NCBI GenBank assembly: GCA_017557345.1
Contig: JAFYZR010000068.1
Coordinates: 1-53,879, forward strand
DNA length: 53,879 nucleotides
DNA from: Paludibacteraceae bacterium
GTDB lineage: Bacteria > Bacteroidota > Bacteroidia > Bacteroidales > Paludibacteraceae
Direction: 5' to 3'
A model generated the notes under the pieces. It saw only the letters and a program-made list of their open reading frames with translations, was not told the origin of the DNA and ran no database searches. The number at the start of each line of letters is the position of its first letter. Position 1 is the first letter of the stretch. The translations under genes were made by a program, and so were the position numbers. Below are positions 1 to 7,656 of this stretch, piece by piece.

Positions 1-27
1 TTCAGGATTCAGGATTCAGGATTCGGA
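1..27. repeat. 7-bp tandem array (TTCAGGA)
   Basis: Three perfect heptads TTCAGGA (1-7, 8-14, 15-21) and a partial fourth unit (TTCGGA). The TGA stop codon of the hydrolase gene on the - strand (16-18) lies inside the third heptad, so the array supplies the gene's end. The array may continue beyond the window. Confidence 0.85.
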
Positions 28-852
28 ATTTATCATTTGGTCATTCAAGTCATATATCGGACTAGGCTCTGTACGGTCAAGCGGTTTGAGGAAAATCTCC
101 TCGCCCGGGACAATCTCTATCTCTTCGAGATAGGAAGCGACGGTAGCAAACGCTACATCCGGGTCGTTATTCTCAAGCGACAGGTGGCAAAGCCATACAT
201 TTCTCAGGTCGGGATGCCAGTTACGCTCCAGCAACTCGCCGCACACATCATTACTCTGGTGTCCGCGCGGACTGAGGATACGCTCTTTGAGATAAGTCGG
301 ATACGGACCGTTGAGCAGCATATGCTCATCATGATTGGCTTCAATCACAAGGTGATTGGCAGTACGGATATACGCCTCCATCTCTTCGTTCGGGCTGCCG
401 CAGTCGGTCATCAGAACAAAGCGCTGGCCCATATAATCGATACAATAACCGAGACAATCCGTTGAGTCATGCTCAATACCAAAGGTATTGATACGCATTC
501 CGAAGAGCTCCCACTCTTTTCCTTTCTCGAAATATCTCCGGCTGGTCCGCAATTTTTCGCGCACACCGTAGTTACGGTCTATGCCTTCGTGAATTTCGGC
601 TGTGGTATATATTGGCAGCTTGACTCGCTCGCCCAGCGTACCCACCGCGCGTATGTGATCCGCATGATCGTGCGTGATGAGCACACCCATTATATTTTGG
701 AAATCAAGCCCCATGTCGCGCAGACATTTCTGTATCTGTCGCGCAGAAATTCCCGCATCAATCAGGATGCCCTGTTGACGCGTGCCCAGGTAATAGCAAT
801 TGCCGCTACTGCCGCTGGCAAAACTCCTAAATATGAGCCCATTCTCCTCCAT
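16..852 (-). CDS. MBL-fold metallo-hydrolase, YycJ/WalJ-like
   Basis: 278-aa metallo-beta-lactamase-fold protein of the YycJ/WalJ-type single-domain hydrolase group, which are usually treated as putative nucleases or phosphodiesterases; the substrate is not shown by sequence. The N-terminus MEENGLIFRSFASGSSGNCY has the SGSSGN signature of this group, and the metal motif is THDHADH at residues 60-66, with later candidate metal ligands TDCG and EANHDEHM. I use the ATG at 852 and not the in-frame ATG at 900, because the promoter -7 box lies at 870-877, downstream of 900, leaving a leader of about 12 nt. The last codons (NSES, then stop) run into a heptad tandem repeat, so the C-terminus may have been altered by repeat growth. 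No operon partner is visible on this side. Confidence 0.88.
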   Translation of the reverse strand: MEENGLIFRSFASGSSGNCYYLGTRQQGILIDAGISARQIQKCLRDMGLDFQNIMGVLITHDHADHIRAVGTLGERVKLPIYTTAEIHEGIDRNYGVREKLRTSRRYFEKGKEWELFGMRINTFGIEHDSTDCLGYCIDYMGQRFVLMTDCGSPNEEMEAYIRTANHLVIEANHDEHMLLNGPYPTYLKERILSPRGHQSNDVCGELLERNWHPDLRNVWLCHLSLENNDPDVAFATVASYLEEIEIVPGEEIFLKPLDRTEPSPIYDLNDQMINSES

Positions 853-869
853 GTTAACAAAAAATCGTG

Positions 870-901
870 CAAAGATACGAAAAAAAAATGATATATGCAA
901 A
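870..901 (-). promoter_or_regulatory. Promoter of the MBL hydrolase gene
   Basis: On the - strand, TTTGCATATATCA begins at 901 and TATCTTTG occupies 877-870, with exactly 20 nt between the TTTG and the -7 box. Matches the Bacteroidota TTTG/TAnnTTTG promoter, with the extended -33 element seen throughout this window. Confidence 0.8.
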
Positions 902-983
902 TAAAATCGAAGATTTTTTTTATTTTAGTGTATCGCGGCCGTTGCGCCATAGGGAGAATGGGGTTAAATATCGGCTACATACC

Positions 984-1060
984 GGTTACTTACCACCGTG
1001 AATCACGCACTTATCGCGCACTTATCGCGCACTTATCGCGCACTTATCACGCACTAATTT
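984..1060. repeat. 11-bp tandem array (GCACTTATCGC)
   Basis: Four 11-bp units at 1007-1017, 1018-1028, 1029-1039 and 1040-1050 (the last ends CAC), then a partial unit. Upstream, 984-1006 holds diverged sequence GGTTACTTACC, which resembles the 11-bp units found at 52018-52057. It lies in the 430-bp gap between the divergent hydrolase and the first giant gene. Confidence 0.82.
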
Positions 1061-1088
1061 TTGCATGTGATTTTGTTCAACATATACT

Positions 1089-1111
1089 GTATATATACAT
1101 AGTATATATAC
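1089..1111. other. Paired AT-rich palindromes GTATATATAC
   Basis: The self-complementary decamer GTATATATAC occurs at 1089-1098 and 1102-1111, 13 bp apart, about 100 bp upstream of the promoter of the giant gene. It could be a pair of operator sites or simply an AT-rich cruciform-prone tract. Apart from this, the 11-bp array and the two promoters, I see nothing in the 853-1282 gap. Confidence 0.4.
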
Positions 1112-1192
1112 ACAATTTGAAGGGTATTTTTGGCAAAAAAGAGCGGATTTTGTGCAAAAATACACTTTTTTGAAAAAAAATATCGCGCGCGC

Positions 1193-1223
1193 TTGCATAT
1201 GTCATTTTTTTGTTGTATCTTTG
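1193..1223 (+). promoter_or_regulatory. Promoter of the first giant secreted-protein gene
   Basis: CTTGCATATGTCA starts at 1192 (TTG 1193-1195) and TATCTTTG lies at 1216-1223, with a 20-nt spacer. The predicted leader is about 50 nt to the ATG at 1283. Confidence 0.8.
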
Positions 1224-1282
1224 CAGCGGATTAGTATGAATTCGAATAATTAACTAAAATATTAACCAAAAAACTCAACATT

Positions 1283-4200
1283 ATGAGAAAATTCTTTTCT
1301 TTCTTAATGGCGGTCCTGTTCGCAGGTAGTATGATGGCAACGGATGTGACTCTTGTGCCAGGTGACTTTACTGAGGCAACTAGTGCTGCCACGAGTGCAA
1401 CCGTTTCAGGCGTGACGGCAGCCATTTCAACAGGATCCATTACAACCGACCAAATTCGTATTTTCAAAACTAATACGATTACGATTTCGGTTGAAACAGG
1501 CGTTATCACCAAAGTTGTATTTACCTGTGCAGCTACCGGTGCAAACCAGTATGGACCTGGATGTTTTGCAGCGCAAACAGGCTATACCTACGAAACTGAT
1601 GGTAATACAGGTACTTGGACCGGTGAAGCAAGTAGTGTTTCGTTCACTGCCAGCACGAACCAAGTGCGCGCAACGCAAATCGTAGTTACAACAGGGACTG
1701 TTGCAGTTGCTGCGCCGGTTATAAGTCCAACCGAAGAAACGTTTTTCGACAATGTCGATGTGACATTATCTTGCACCACTTCAGGTGCCGATATTTATTA
1801 CACACTTGATGGCACAGATCCAAATGATTTGTCTAATGAGTATGATTATCCCTTCACTATTTATGAAACCACAACGGTTAAAGCTATCGCGTACAGCGGA
1901 ACCCAAAAGAGTAGCATTACCTCCAAGACCTTTACCAAAATCGAAAAACAAAGTTGCGCAAATGTTATTTCTTCTCTTACCGGTAGTAGTTCTTATTTAG
2001 AGGATGTTACCGTTACATGGTCAGATGGAAATAAAAACGTTTGGGTAAAAGATGCGACAGGCTCATTATTGATTTATTTCAGTTCGGGAGCAGTAAGTTT
2101 TGAACCAGGAGATGTTATTAGTGGTCTTTACGGCGAGCATCTTAAGTATAACACAGAGATTCACGAACTTAAGACATACCAAGCTGCGACAGACCTAACC
2201 GTTACTTCCGGTACTGCTCCTGCAGCTGAAATATTCAATAGTATTCCTACTACAAGTGATATTAACAAATTTATCGAGATTAAAGGTGCTACTGTAGTGG
2301 CAGGATCGTTTACCACTGAAACCATACTCAACCTCAACCTTTCTTTAGACGGCGAAACGATTGTTTTACGTAATCAATTTAAACAGGCATATACATTTGA
2401 GAACGGCAAGCAATATAATGTAAAAGCGCTTGTTTCATATTATAGTGACGCTTTACAACTTTACTTCGTCTCCGCAGAAGAGAAGCCTGCTGAAACTTAT
2501 GCGACCCTGTATTTCGTAAAACCGAATGATTGGTTGGATGAGATATATGCATATGTATGGAATAATACCGGCGACGGCGAGTTAAATGTATGGCCGGGCG
2601 ATTATATGTCAAATACCTATGAACAAATAAACGGCTTGTATATTTATTCATATAATTTCCCGACTAAGTACGACAACATCATCTTTACTGATGGCACCAA
2701 CCAGACAGTCGATTTGACATGGGATGAATCGACACCTTATTTCTATAATGGTGCATGGTACGCATATGATGATATACCGGTAAGCACAAAGAAGCACTAC
2801 GAAGTACAATTGTATCCGCCCACTTGCAGTTTGAATACCAATGACCTTCCTGCTATTACGGGTAACTTCAACACCGAAACAGATCCGATTCCAATGCACA
2901 CCGGTTGGGATGGTACCCAAAACTACTATTACTACGAATTCGAAGCAGAACCGGGCGATATAGTTCAATTCTTTGAGGCATATGCCGGCACCACCAATCC
3001 GCTTGAGTTCTACGATGCCGTCACGGAATCATGGGGAACAGATATTGTTTTGCCGGAGACATCCAATGCATCAGAAATAGTAGTGCTTGATCAAACGGAC
3101 AACTACCGCTGGAATAAGTGCATTACATATAACGTAGCAGTCGTTTTATTCCCACCTACGGGCGTTCCCGATGCAGGTATTGAGATTATCGGTTCCTTCG
3201 CGGCAAGCGAAGACTGGTCGAAAGGTATCCAAATGACCGAGAACGAAGGCGCATATATCGCTCTGCTCACTGATGTCCTTCCTACGGATGTATTTAAGTT
3301 CCGTGAAGCCGGCACCTGGGATAACGAGCCGATGTATTATGATTCCGATGCAAACAATTGGTATGTTTTCTCCAACTTCACCTTTGGTGATATATGGGTA
3401 GATGCCGGCAGTTCCGGCATTCCGGGATATGAGAAGTACATCGGCTTCGACTGGAGCAATGAGGCCATGTATAAATGGAAACAGCCGAAACCGGATTGCT
3501 ACTTCACGCTTCAGATGACCGATAGTTATGGCGATGGTTGGAATGGTGCTTCGATTACCGTTTCTGATGGCGACTTCAGTCAGGATTACACGCTATCAGG
3601 TGGTTCATCCGACGAAGTAAACGTTCCTTATTTCGGAAAGGACATGACTCTCACCTGGAATTCCGGTAGTTGGGATTCTGAAGTTGGCTTCACCATTCTT
3701 CTCCCCAATGGATATGGCCTATTCAAACACAATCAGGGAAGTGGTATAGCCGACGGCACAGTTTTCTTTACATTAGATGTAAGTCCTTGTGTCTCCGGAG
3801 CCAACCCATTTAACCCGAATGTACAAGCAGAAGTCACCGAGGATAACAAGTTGCGTGTAACATGGGATGCCATTGAAGGTGTTGCTTTCTATCAAGTGCG
3901 CATTTACACTCCGCAAGGCAACGAAATCACCAATAATGCATCGGTTACCGTTACATCCTATCTCTCTATCCCGCTTGCTTTGAGTGGTGAATATACGATC
4001 GTTGTAACCAGTTTCAATGACGATGATTTGCAATTGGGATCTACATCCGTGACAGAGGATATTGTTATTCCTTCTATCACCGAGCCGGTAAGCATTTCTG
4101 TATTTGCTCCGACAGATTGTAACATGGATGTTTCCGGTGGCCTTTGGCTGGTTTGGAGACCAGGTGGAACAGATGATTGGAATGAACCAATCGCCATGAG

Positions 4201-7198
4201 CACTTCTGACGGACAACTCTTTACCTCCGGATTTGTACCCAATGCTCCTTCTTATGATTACTATGTAATTAATGCAGCCAACCAATCTGATGCCACAGGC
4301 ATTTCCAGTTGGTGGGAAAATCTCACAGACATGCAGCATTGTAGTGAAATTTTGTGGGCTCCTGATGGTTCAGAACACGGATTGAAGGTAAACAGCAGTT
4401 GCGCTTTCACGGATCATAACTACGCTATCACCAGCACATCTTCACTAGTCGCTCCGGGCGTCTTACGTTTGAGCTGGACAGCCGCAGATATGGACGATCA
4501 ATATTATGTGGAGGTATATAAAGCAGATGGAGATCAGTATATTTATGGTGACTATGCAGAAGGAGTTCCTTATAACCTGACGGTAGGAGATGGTTTGGAT
4601 GGAGTTGAGGTTTACTGGACTGTACAACCCGTTTCTCCATACATGCACGCTGCTGTAAGGGCAGACAATGTCACACTACAAAAGAATGACGAATCGCTCT
4701 CACTTGTAAGCGGAGAAGTTACGACCAGCGATAACAAATCGCTGCACGCAGAGTGGGAATTCAGCCAAACTGATCTACATTATCTGGTAGAGGTATATTA
4801 TGGTGGTCAAGTCATTCATAGTGCAGTTGTAACAACCACATCCTATGATTATGAGTTAGCATTCTTCATCCAAGCTAACTTAGCCGTACTTGTAACTCCA
4901 TTGAACTCATCTACGGGAGATTTACTGTGTCAGCCTATTAATTTAGGAAGTATATATCTCGAAAACGCGCCACAAGCCATCGATAACTTCCAAGGTTCGG
5001 CAACTGATCATCATTTGACCTATACTTGGACAAGCTTGGCTCCGAAAGTAAAAGCTACTTTCTATCAAAAACTTTCGAATGGCACATGGAACTACTTGTC
5101 TGCTACAGAAACTATTGCCGAGACGTTGGAATTTGATGTAGCGGAAGATGGTGAATACATCCTTGAACTACAACCGTATTATGAGGTATCCACAGGAAAT
5201 TATCTCCTGATTTCACGATATTTCGACTGTCAAGTGCTTGTCTTTACTAAAAATACTTTCACGGTAACAGTAACAGCCACAGCAGGCGGAACCATTGATC
5301 CGGAAGAACTCGCCGATGGTGTTGAATACGCAGAGGGTTATACAATCAACGTATCTGCTTACCCAGAAGAAGGTTATTACTTCGAGCAATGGAGTGACGG
5401 AGTAACCGGTTACCCACGCACACTCTACGTAGATGGTGATATTACACTCCAGGCTATCTTCAAACCATTAGTTACGCTGACCGTTTCATCCAATGATGAA
5501 TCTATGGGTTATGTAGAAGTATCGGACAACTACTATGACGATTTGGGAAGCGGTGTTTACACATTTATTCCGGGCACAGAAGTACAACTGAATGCAATAC
5601 AAGTGAGCGGTTATGAGTTCATTAAGTGGTCGGATGATGTGCTTACCTACAACCGTTCGTTCATCATCACAGAAAACGTAACGCTCCAAGCTATCTTTGA
5701 TGTAGAAGATACCAGCGTACCTACCCACTTTGTTGACATCTATTCCTTCAATGAGGACATGGGAACGGTAAATAATGTAAGCGGTTATTGGAAAGAAGGC
5801 AAGTCATTCGAAGTAACGGCTACGCCGAAACCGGGATTCCGATTTGTGAAGTGGTCCGATGAAAACACGGAGAACCCACGTATATTCACAGTAGGTACGG
5901 CAGACATTGAGATCTACGCAACCTTCGAGGCTGAGACATATACCTTGAAACTTATTGCCGGCGAAGGCGGTTCGGTTGATCCGAGCACAGAGGTTACAGA
6001 TATCGCATACGGCGAGAAGAAAGCCATCAAAGCATTGGCTGATCCGGGCTACGAATTCTTGAAGTGGTCTGATAACATACCATTTGCAGAGCGTCAGATT
6101 ACAATCGTTCAAGACTGCACGCTGACCGCTTACTTCCAAGCGACAATCGTTCCGATTACCCAGTTCACCTTCGCATTAGGAACGAACATCGGTAACGGAA
6201 CCGTAACAAGTTCGATACCGGAAGGCGATTACGATCCGGATACAGAGATTACTGTTACAGCAAATGCTGCTGATGGTTGGGAATTCGTTAAATGGTCGAA
6301 CGAGAGCACAGAGAACCCGTTGACATTCAACCTGACAAGCGATGTAACGATCTATGCCGTCTTCAAAGAGCAAGGCGTTGCTCCAACAAAATACGTCTTC
6401 TCGTTCGAAGCAACTGCATTAGGCGGTACTGTAGCATCGTCCGAACCTAACGGAACGTACGAAGAGGGCAAGTCGATTACGCTTACCGCTACTCCAAATA
6501 CAGATTGGGAATTTGTTGTATGGGTTGTCAATGGTGTAAATGCAAGCAATGTTAATCCTTTGACAATCACTTTAACTGAGAACATCTCTGTTTCTGCTAT
6601 CTTTACTACTTCAAAGAAGTACAAAGTAACGATTAAGGTTGGTCCGGACAAGGGTGGTACCGTTGACCCGAAAATTACGGAGAAAGAGTACAACGGCGGT
6701 GCGGCTCTTGATATCAAGGCCATTCCGGACGAGGACTACAAGTTCGTTGAATGGAAGGAAGATGGCAATACAGACGCTGAGCGCACGATTGTCATTACCC
6801 AGGATACCGTTCTGACTGCAATCTTCGCAGAGATTGTTTACTACCAGTTGAAGGTGGTTATCGATCCGGAAGAGGCAGGTACGGTTCTGTTCGACGGTAA
6901 AGTGGTTAAGAATCTATCAAAGAGCTACGCAGAAGGCACAACCGTCAAACTGACAGCTGAGCCGGAAACGGGCTATGTATTCGATCACTTCGAAGATGGC
7001 AATAATGACATCACTACCGATGTTTACAACGTTAAGATGGATAAGAAGAGAACCATCACCGCTGTCTTCGTAAAAGATACTCGTGATTTGAATAACATCG
7101 ATGCTACTGAGCATGCTACCAAGATTTTGATTAACGGCGAGATTTACATCCTCCGTGGTGATAAGATTTACACCGTTCAAGGACAGATAGTCAAATGA
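1283..7198 (+). CDS. Giant secreted multidomain protein with eight InlB-type repeats
   Basis: 1971-aa exported protein. Signal peptide MRKFFSFLMAVLFAGSMMA, then a beta-rich N-terminal region, a chitobiase C-terminal-like domain (about 145-222, with YYTLDGTDP), an OB-fold-like module (about 224-402, with NVWVKDATG), a CBM26-like starch-binding segment (about 406-500), two PPT-type beta modules (about 510-735), a DSYGDGWNGA module near 746, fibronectin-like modules, and eight divergent InlB/Listeria-Bacteroides repeats (about 1326-1931, typical core FVKWSDENTENPR). It ends with the short motif NGEIYILRGDKIYTVQGQ shared with four other proteins here. No catalytic domain is recognisable. Probable role: surface-attached carbohydrate binding or adhesion (inference). 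It is a tandem paralog of the next gene. Confidence 0.85.
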   Translation: MRKFFSFLMAVLFAGSMMATDVTLVPGDFTEATSAATSATVSGVTAAISTGSITTDQIRIFKTNTITISVETGVITKVVFTCAATGANQYGPGCFAAQTGYTYETDGNTGTWTGEASSVSFTASTNQVRATQIVVTTGTVAVAAPVISPTEETFFDNVDVTLSCTTSGADIYYTLDGTDPNDLSNEYDYPFTIYETTTVKAIAYSGTQKSSITSKTFTKIEKQSCANVISSLTGSSSYLEDVTVTWSDGNKNVWVKDATGSLLIYFSSGAVSFEPGDVISGLYGEHLKYNTEIHELKTYQAATDLTVTSGTAPAAEIFNSIPTTSDINKFIEIKGATVVAGSFTTETILNLNLSLDGETIVLRNQFKQAYTFENGKQYNVKALVSYYSDALQLYFVSAEEKPAETYATLYFVKPNDWLDEIYAYVWNNTGDGELNVWPGDYMSNTYEQINGLYIYSYNFPTKYDNIIFTDGTNQTVDLTWDESTPYFYNGAWYAYDDIPVSTKKHYEVQLYPPTCSLNTNDLPAITGNFNTETDPIPMHTGWDGTQNYYYYEFEAEPGDIVQFFEAYAGTTNPLEFYDAVTESWGTDIVLPETSNASEIVVLDQTDNYRWNKCITYNVAVVLFPPTGVPDAGIEIIGSFAASEDWSKGIQMTENEGAYIALLTDVLPTDVFKFREAGTWDNEPMYYDSDANNWYVFSNFTFGDIWVDAGSSGIPGYEKYIGFDWSNEAMYKWKQPKPDCYFTLQMTDSYGDGWNGASITVSDGDFSQDYTLSGGSSDEVNVPYFGKDMTLTWNSGSWDSEVGFTILLPNGYGLFKHNQGSGIADGTVFFTLDVSPCVSGANPFNPNVQAEVTEDNKLRVTWDAIEGVAFYQVRIYTPQGNEITNNASVTVTSYLSIPLALSGEYTIVVTSFNDDDLQLGSTSVTEDIVIPSITEPVSISVFAPTDCNMDVSGGLWLVWRPGGTDDWNEPIAMSTSDGQLFTSGFVPNAPSYDYYVINAANQSDATGISSWWENLTDMQHCSEILWAPDGSEHGLKVNSSCAFTDHNYAITSTSSLVAPGVLRLSWTAADMDDQYYVEVYKADGDQYIYGDYAEGVPYNLTVGDGLDGVEVYWTVQPVSPYMHAAVRADNVTLQKNDESLSLVSGEVTTSDNKSLHAEWEFSQTDLHYLVEVYYGGQVIHSAVVTTTSYDYELAFFIQANLAVLVTPLNSSTGDLLCQPINLGSIYLENAPQAIDNFQGSATDHHLTYTWTSLAPKVKATFYQKLSNGTWNYLSATETIAETLEFDVAEDGEYILELQPYYEVSTGNYLLISRYFDCQVLVFTKNTFTVTVTATAGGTIDPEELADGVEYAEGYTINVSAYPEEGYYFEQWSDGVTGYPRTLYVDGDITLQAIFKPLVTLTVSSNDESMGYVEVSDNYYDDLGSGVYTFIPGTEVQLNAIQVSGYEFIKWSDDVLTYNRSFIITENVTLQAIFDVEDTSVPTHFVDIYSFNEDMGTVNNVSGYWKEGKSFEVTATPKPGFRFVKWSDENTENPRIFTVGTADIEIYATFEAETYTLKLIAGEGGSVDPSTEVTDIAYGEKKAIKALADPGYEFLKWSDNIPFAERQITIVQDCTLTAYFQATIVPITQFTFALGTNIGNGTVTSSIPEGDYDPDTEITVTANAADGWEFVKWSNESTENPLTFNLTSDVTIYAVFKEQGVAPTKYVFSFEATALGGTVASSEPNGTYEEGKSITLTATPNTDWEFVVWVVNGVNASNVNPLTITLTENISVSAIFTTSKKYKVTIKVGPDKGGTVDPKITEKEYNGGAALDIKAIPDEDYKFVEWKEDGNTDAERTIVITQDTVLTAIFAEIVYYQLKVVIDPEEAGTVLFDGKVVKNLSKSYAEGTTVKLTAEPETGYVFDHFEDGNNDITTDVYNVKMDKKRTITAVFVKDTRDLNNIDATEHATKILINGEIYILRGDKIYTVQGQIVK

Positions 7199-7203
7199 TT
7201 AAT

Positions 7204-7252
7204 GAGTTAGCGAGTTAGCGAGTTAGCGAGTTAGCGAGTTAGCGAATTAAGG
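7204..7252. repeat. 8-bp tandem array (GAGTTAGC)
   Basis: Five perfect octamers GAGTTAGC from 7204 to 7243 and a decayed sixth, directly after the stop codon of the giant gene and before its terminator. The same unit, with the same orientation on the + strand, recurs at 52086-52130. Confidence 0.88.
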
Positions 7253-7260
7253 AATTAAAG

Positions 7261-7290
7261 GAAAAAGGGCACTTCGGTGCTCTTTTTTTA
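7261..7290. terminator. Rho-independent terminator with TTCG loop
   Basis: AAAAAGGGCAC, loop TTCG, GTGCTCTTTTTTT (stem 7262-7272 / 7277-7287, one mismatch). The A-run and T-run flank the stem symmetrically, so it could also stop - strand transcripts coming from the 7300-7560 region. Confidence 0.85.
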
Positions 7291-7313
7291 TACCTTCGTA
7301 TCTCGCTAATATT

Positions 7314-7405
7314 GTAACTTCGGACGCCGCCTTGGCTAGATTATGAAGCCCCTTCCCGTGTTACGGTTTCCCCGATCAACGGGGACACCTAGCCCCCGAA
7401 ATTAC
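7314..7405. other. Nested inverted-repeat element A (possible structured RNA or MITE-like element)
   Basis: The ends GTAACTTCGG (7314-7323) and CCGAAATTAC (7396-7405) pair at 9 of 10 positions. Nested inside are GGCTAG/CTAGCC (7334-7339 / 7389-7394) and a strong apical hairpin GGTTTCCCCG-ATCAA-CGGGGACACC (7365-7389, one mismatch). An alternative outer stem GGACGC/GCGTCC (7322-7327 / 7410-7415) overlaps the first. It is visibly more GC-rich than the surrounding gap. I do not recognise the family. It could be a non-coding RNA on either strand or a small palindromic mobile element with imperfect terminal inverted repeats. Confidence 0.5.
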
Positions 7406-7432
7406 AGTCGCGTCCCGCGGTACATAGCAAAT

Positions 7433-7559
7433 TGGTTATTTTTCTCATCAGCGCTTTTCGCTGTATTTTGCCCGATCACAAGACGTCTAATACAAGTATT
7501 GCCGTCTTATTACCGTGTCAAAATATAGAATCAATTCTATTTGACGAAAAAAATAACCA
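7433..7559. other. Multibranch inverted-repeat element B (possible structured RNA)
   Basis: The 11-bp perfect ends TGGTTATTTTT (7433-7443) and AAAAATAACCA (7549-7559) enclose three consecutive hairpins: CAGCG-CTTTT-CGCTG (7449-7463); AAGACG...CGTCTT with inner AATAC/GTATT (7480-7508); and GTCAAA...TTTGAC with inner TAGAA/TTCTA (7517-7545). Drawn as RNA this is a closing stem with three arms. It ends just before the -33 box of the next gene's promoter, so it is not part of that gene's leader. The family is unknown to me. Confidence 0.5.
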
Positions 7560-7564
7560 TAAAA

Positions 7565-7596
7565 TTTGCATATGTGCGATTTTTGTTGTAACTTTG
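7565..7596 (+). promoter_or_regulatory. Promoter of the second giant secreted-protein gene
   Basis: TTTGCATATGTGC at 7565 and TAACTTTG at 7589-7596, with a 20-nt spacer. It places transcription start near 7603, which rules out upstream in-frame starts and supports the ATG at 7657. Confidence 0.8.
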
Positions 7597-7656
7597 TGGC
7601 GAATTTTGGATTCGTATGTTCTTTTTAACCAAAATATTAACAAAACAAACAAAATT

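Noticed and set aside
984-1060. 11-bp arrays as a CRISPR array
   Set aside because: Units are far too short, have no spacers between them, and no cas genes are present.
895-1173. 92-codon + strand reading frame between the hydrolase and the first giant gene
   Set aside because: It runs through the 11-bp array and AT-rich palindromes, overlaps the hydrolase promoter and has no protein-like composition.
3773-4339. 188-codon frame antisense to the first giant gene
   Set aside because: Long antisense frames are common in these repeat-rich genes; no promoter or protein features.
7343-7528. 61-codon + strand reading frame over the inverted-repeat elements
   Set aside because: It spans the hairpins of elements A and B, ends without features, and no start signals are visible.
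7432-7656. Upstream extension of the second giant protein by 75 codons
   Set aside because: It would be translated from DNA upstream of the promoter -33 and -7 boxes, and a clear signal peptide starts at 7657.
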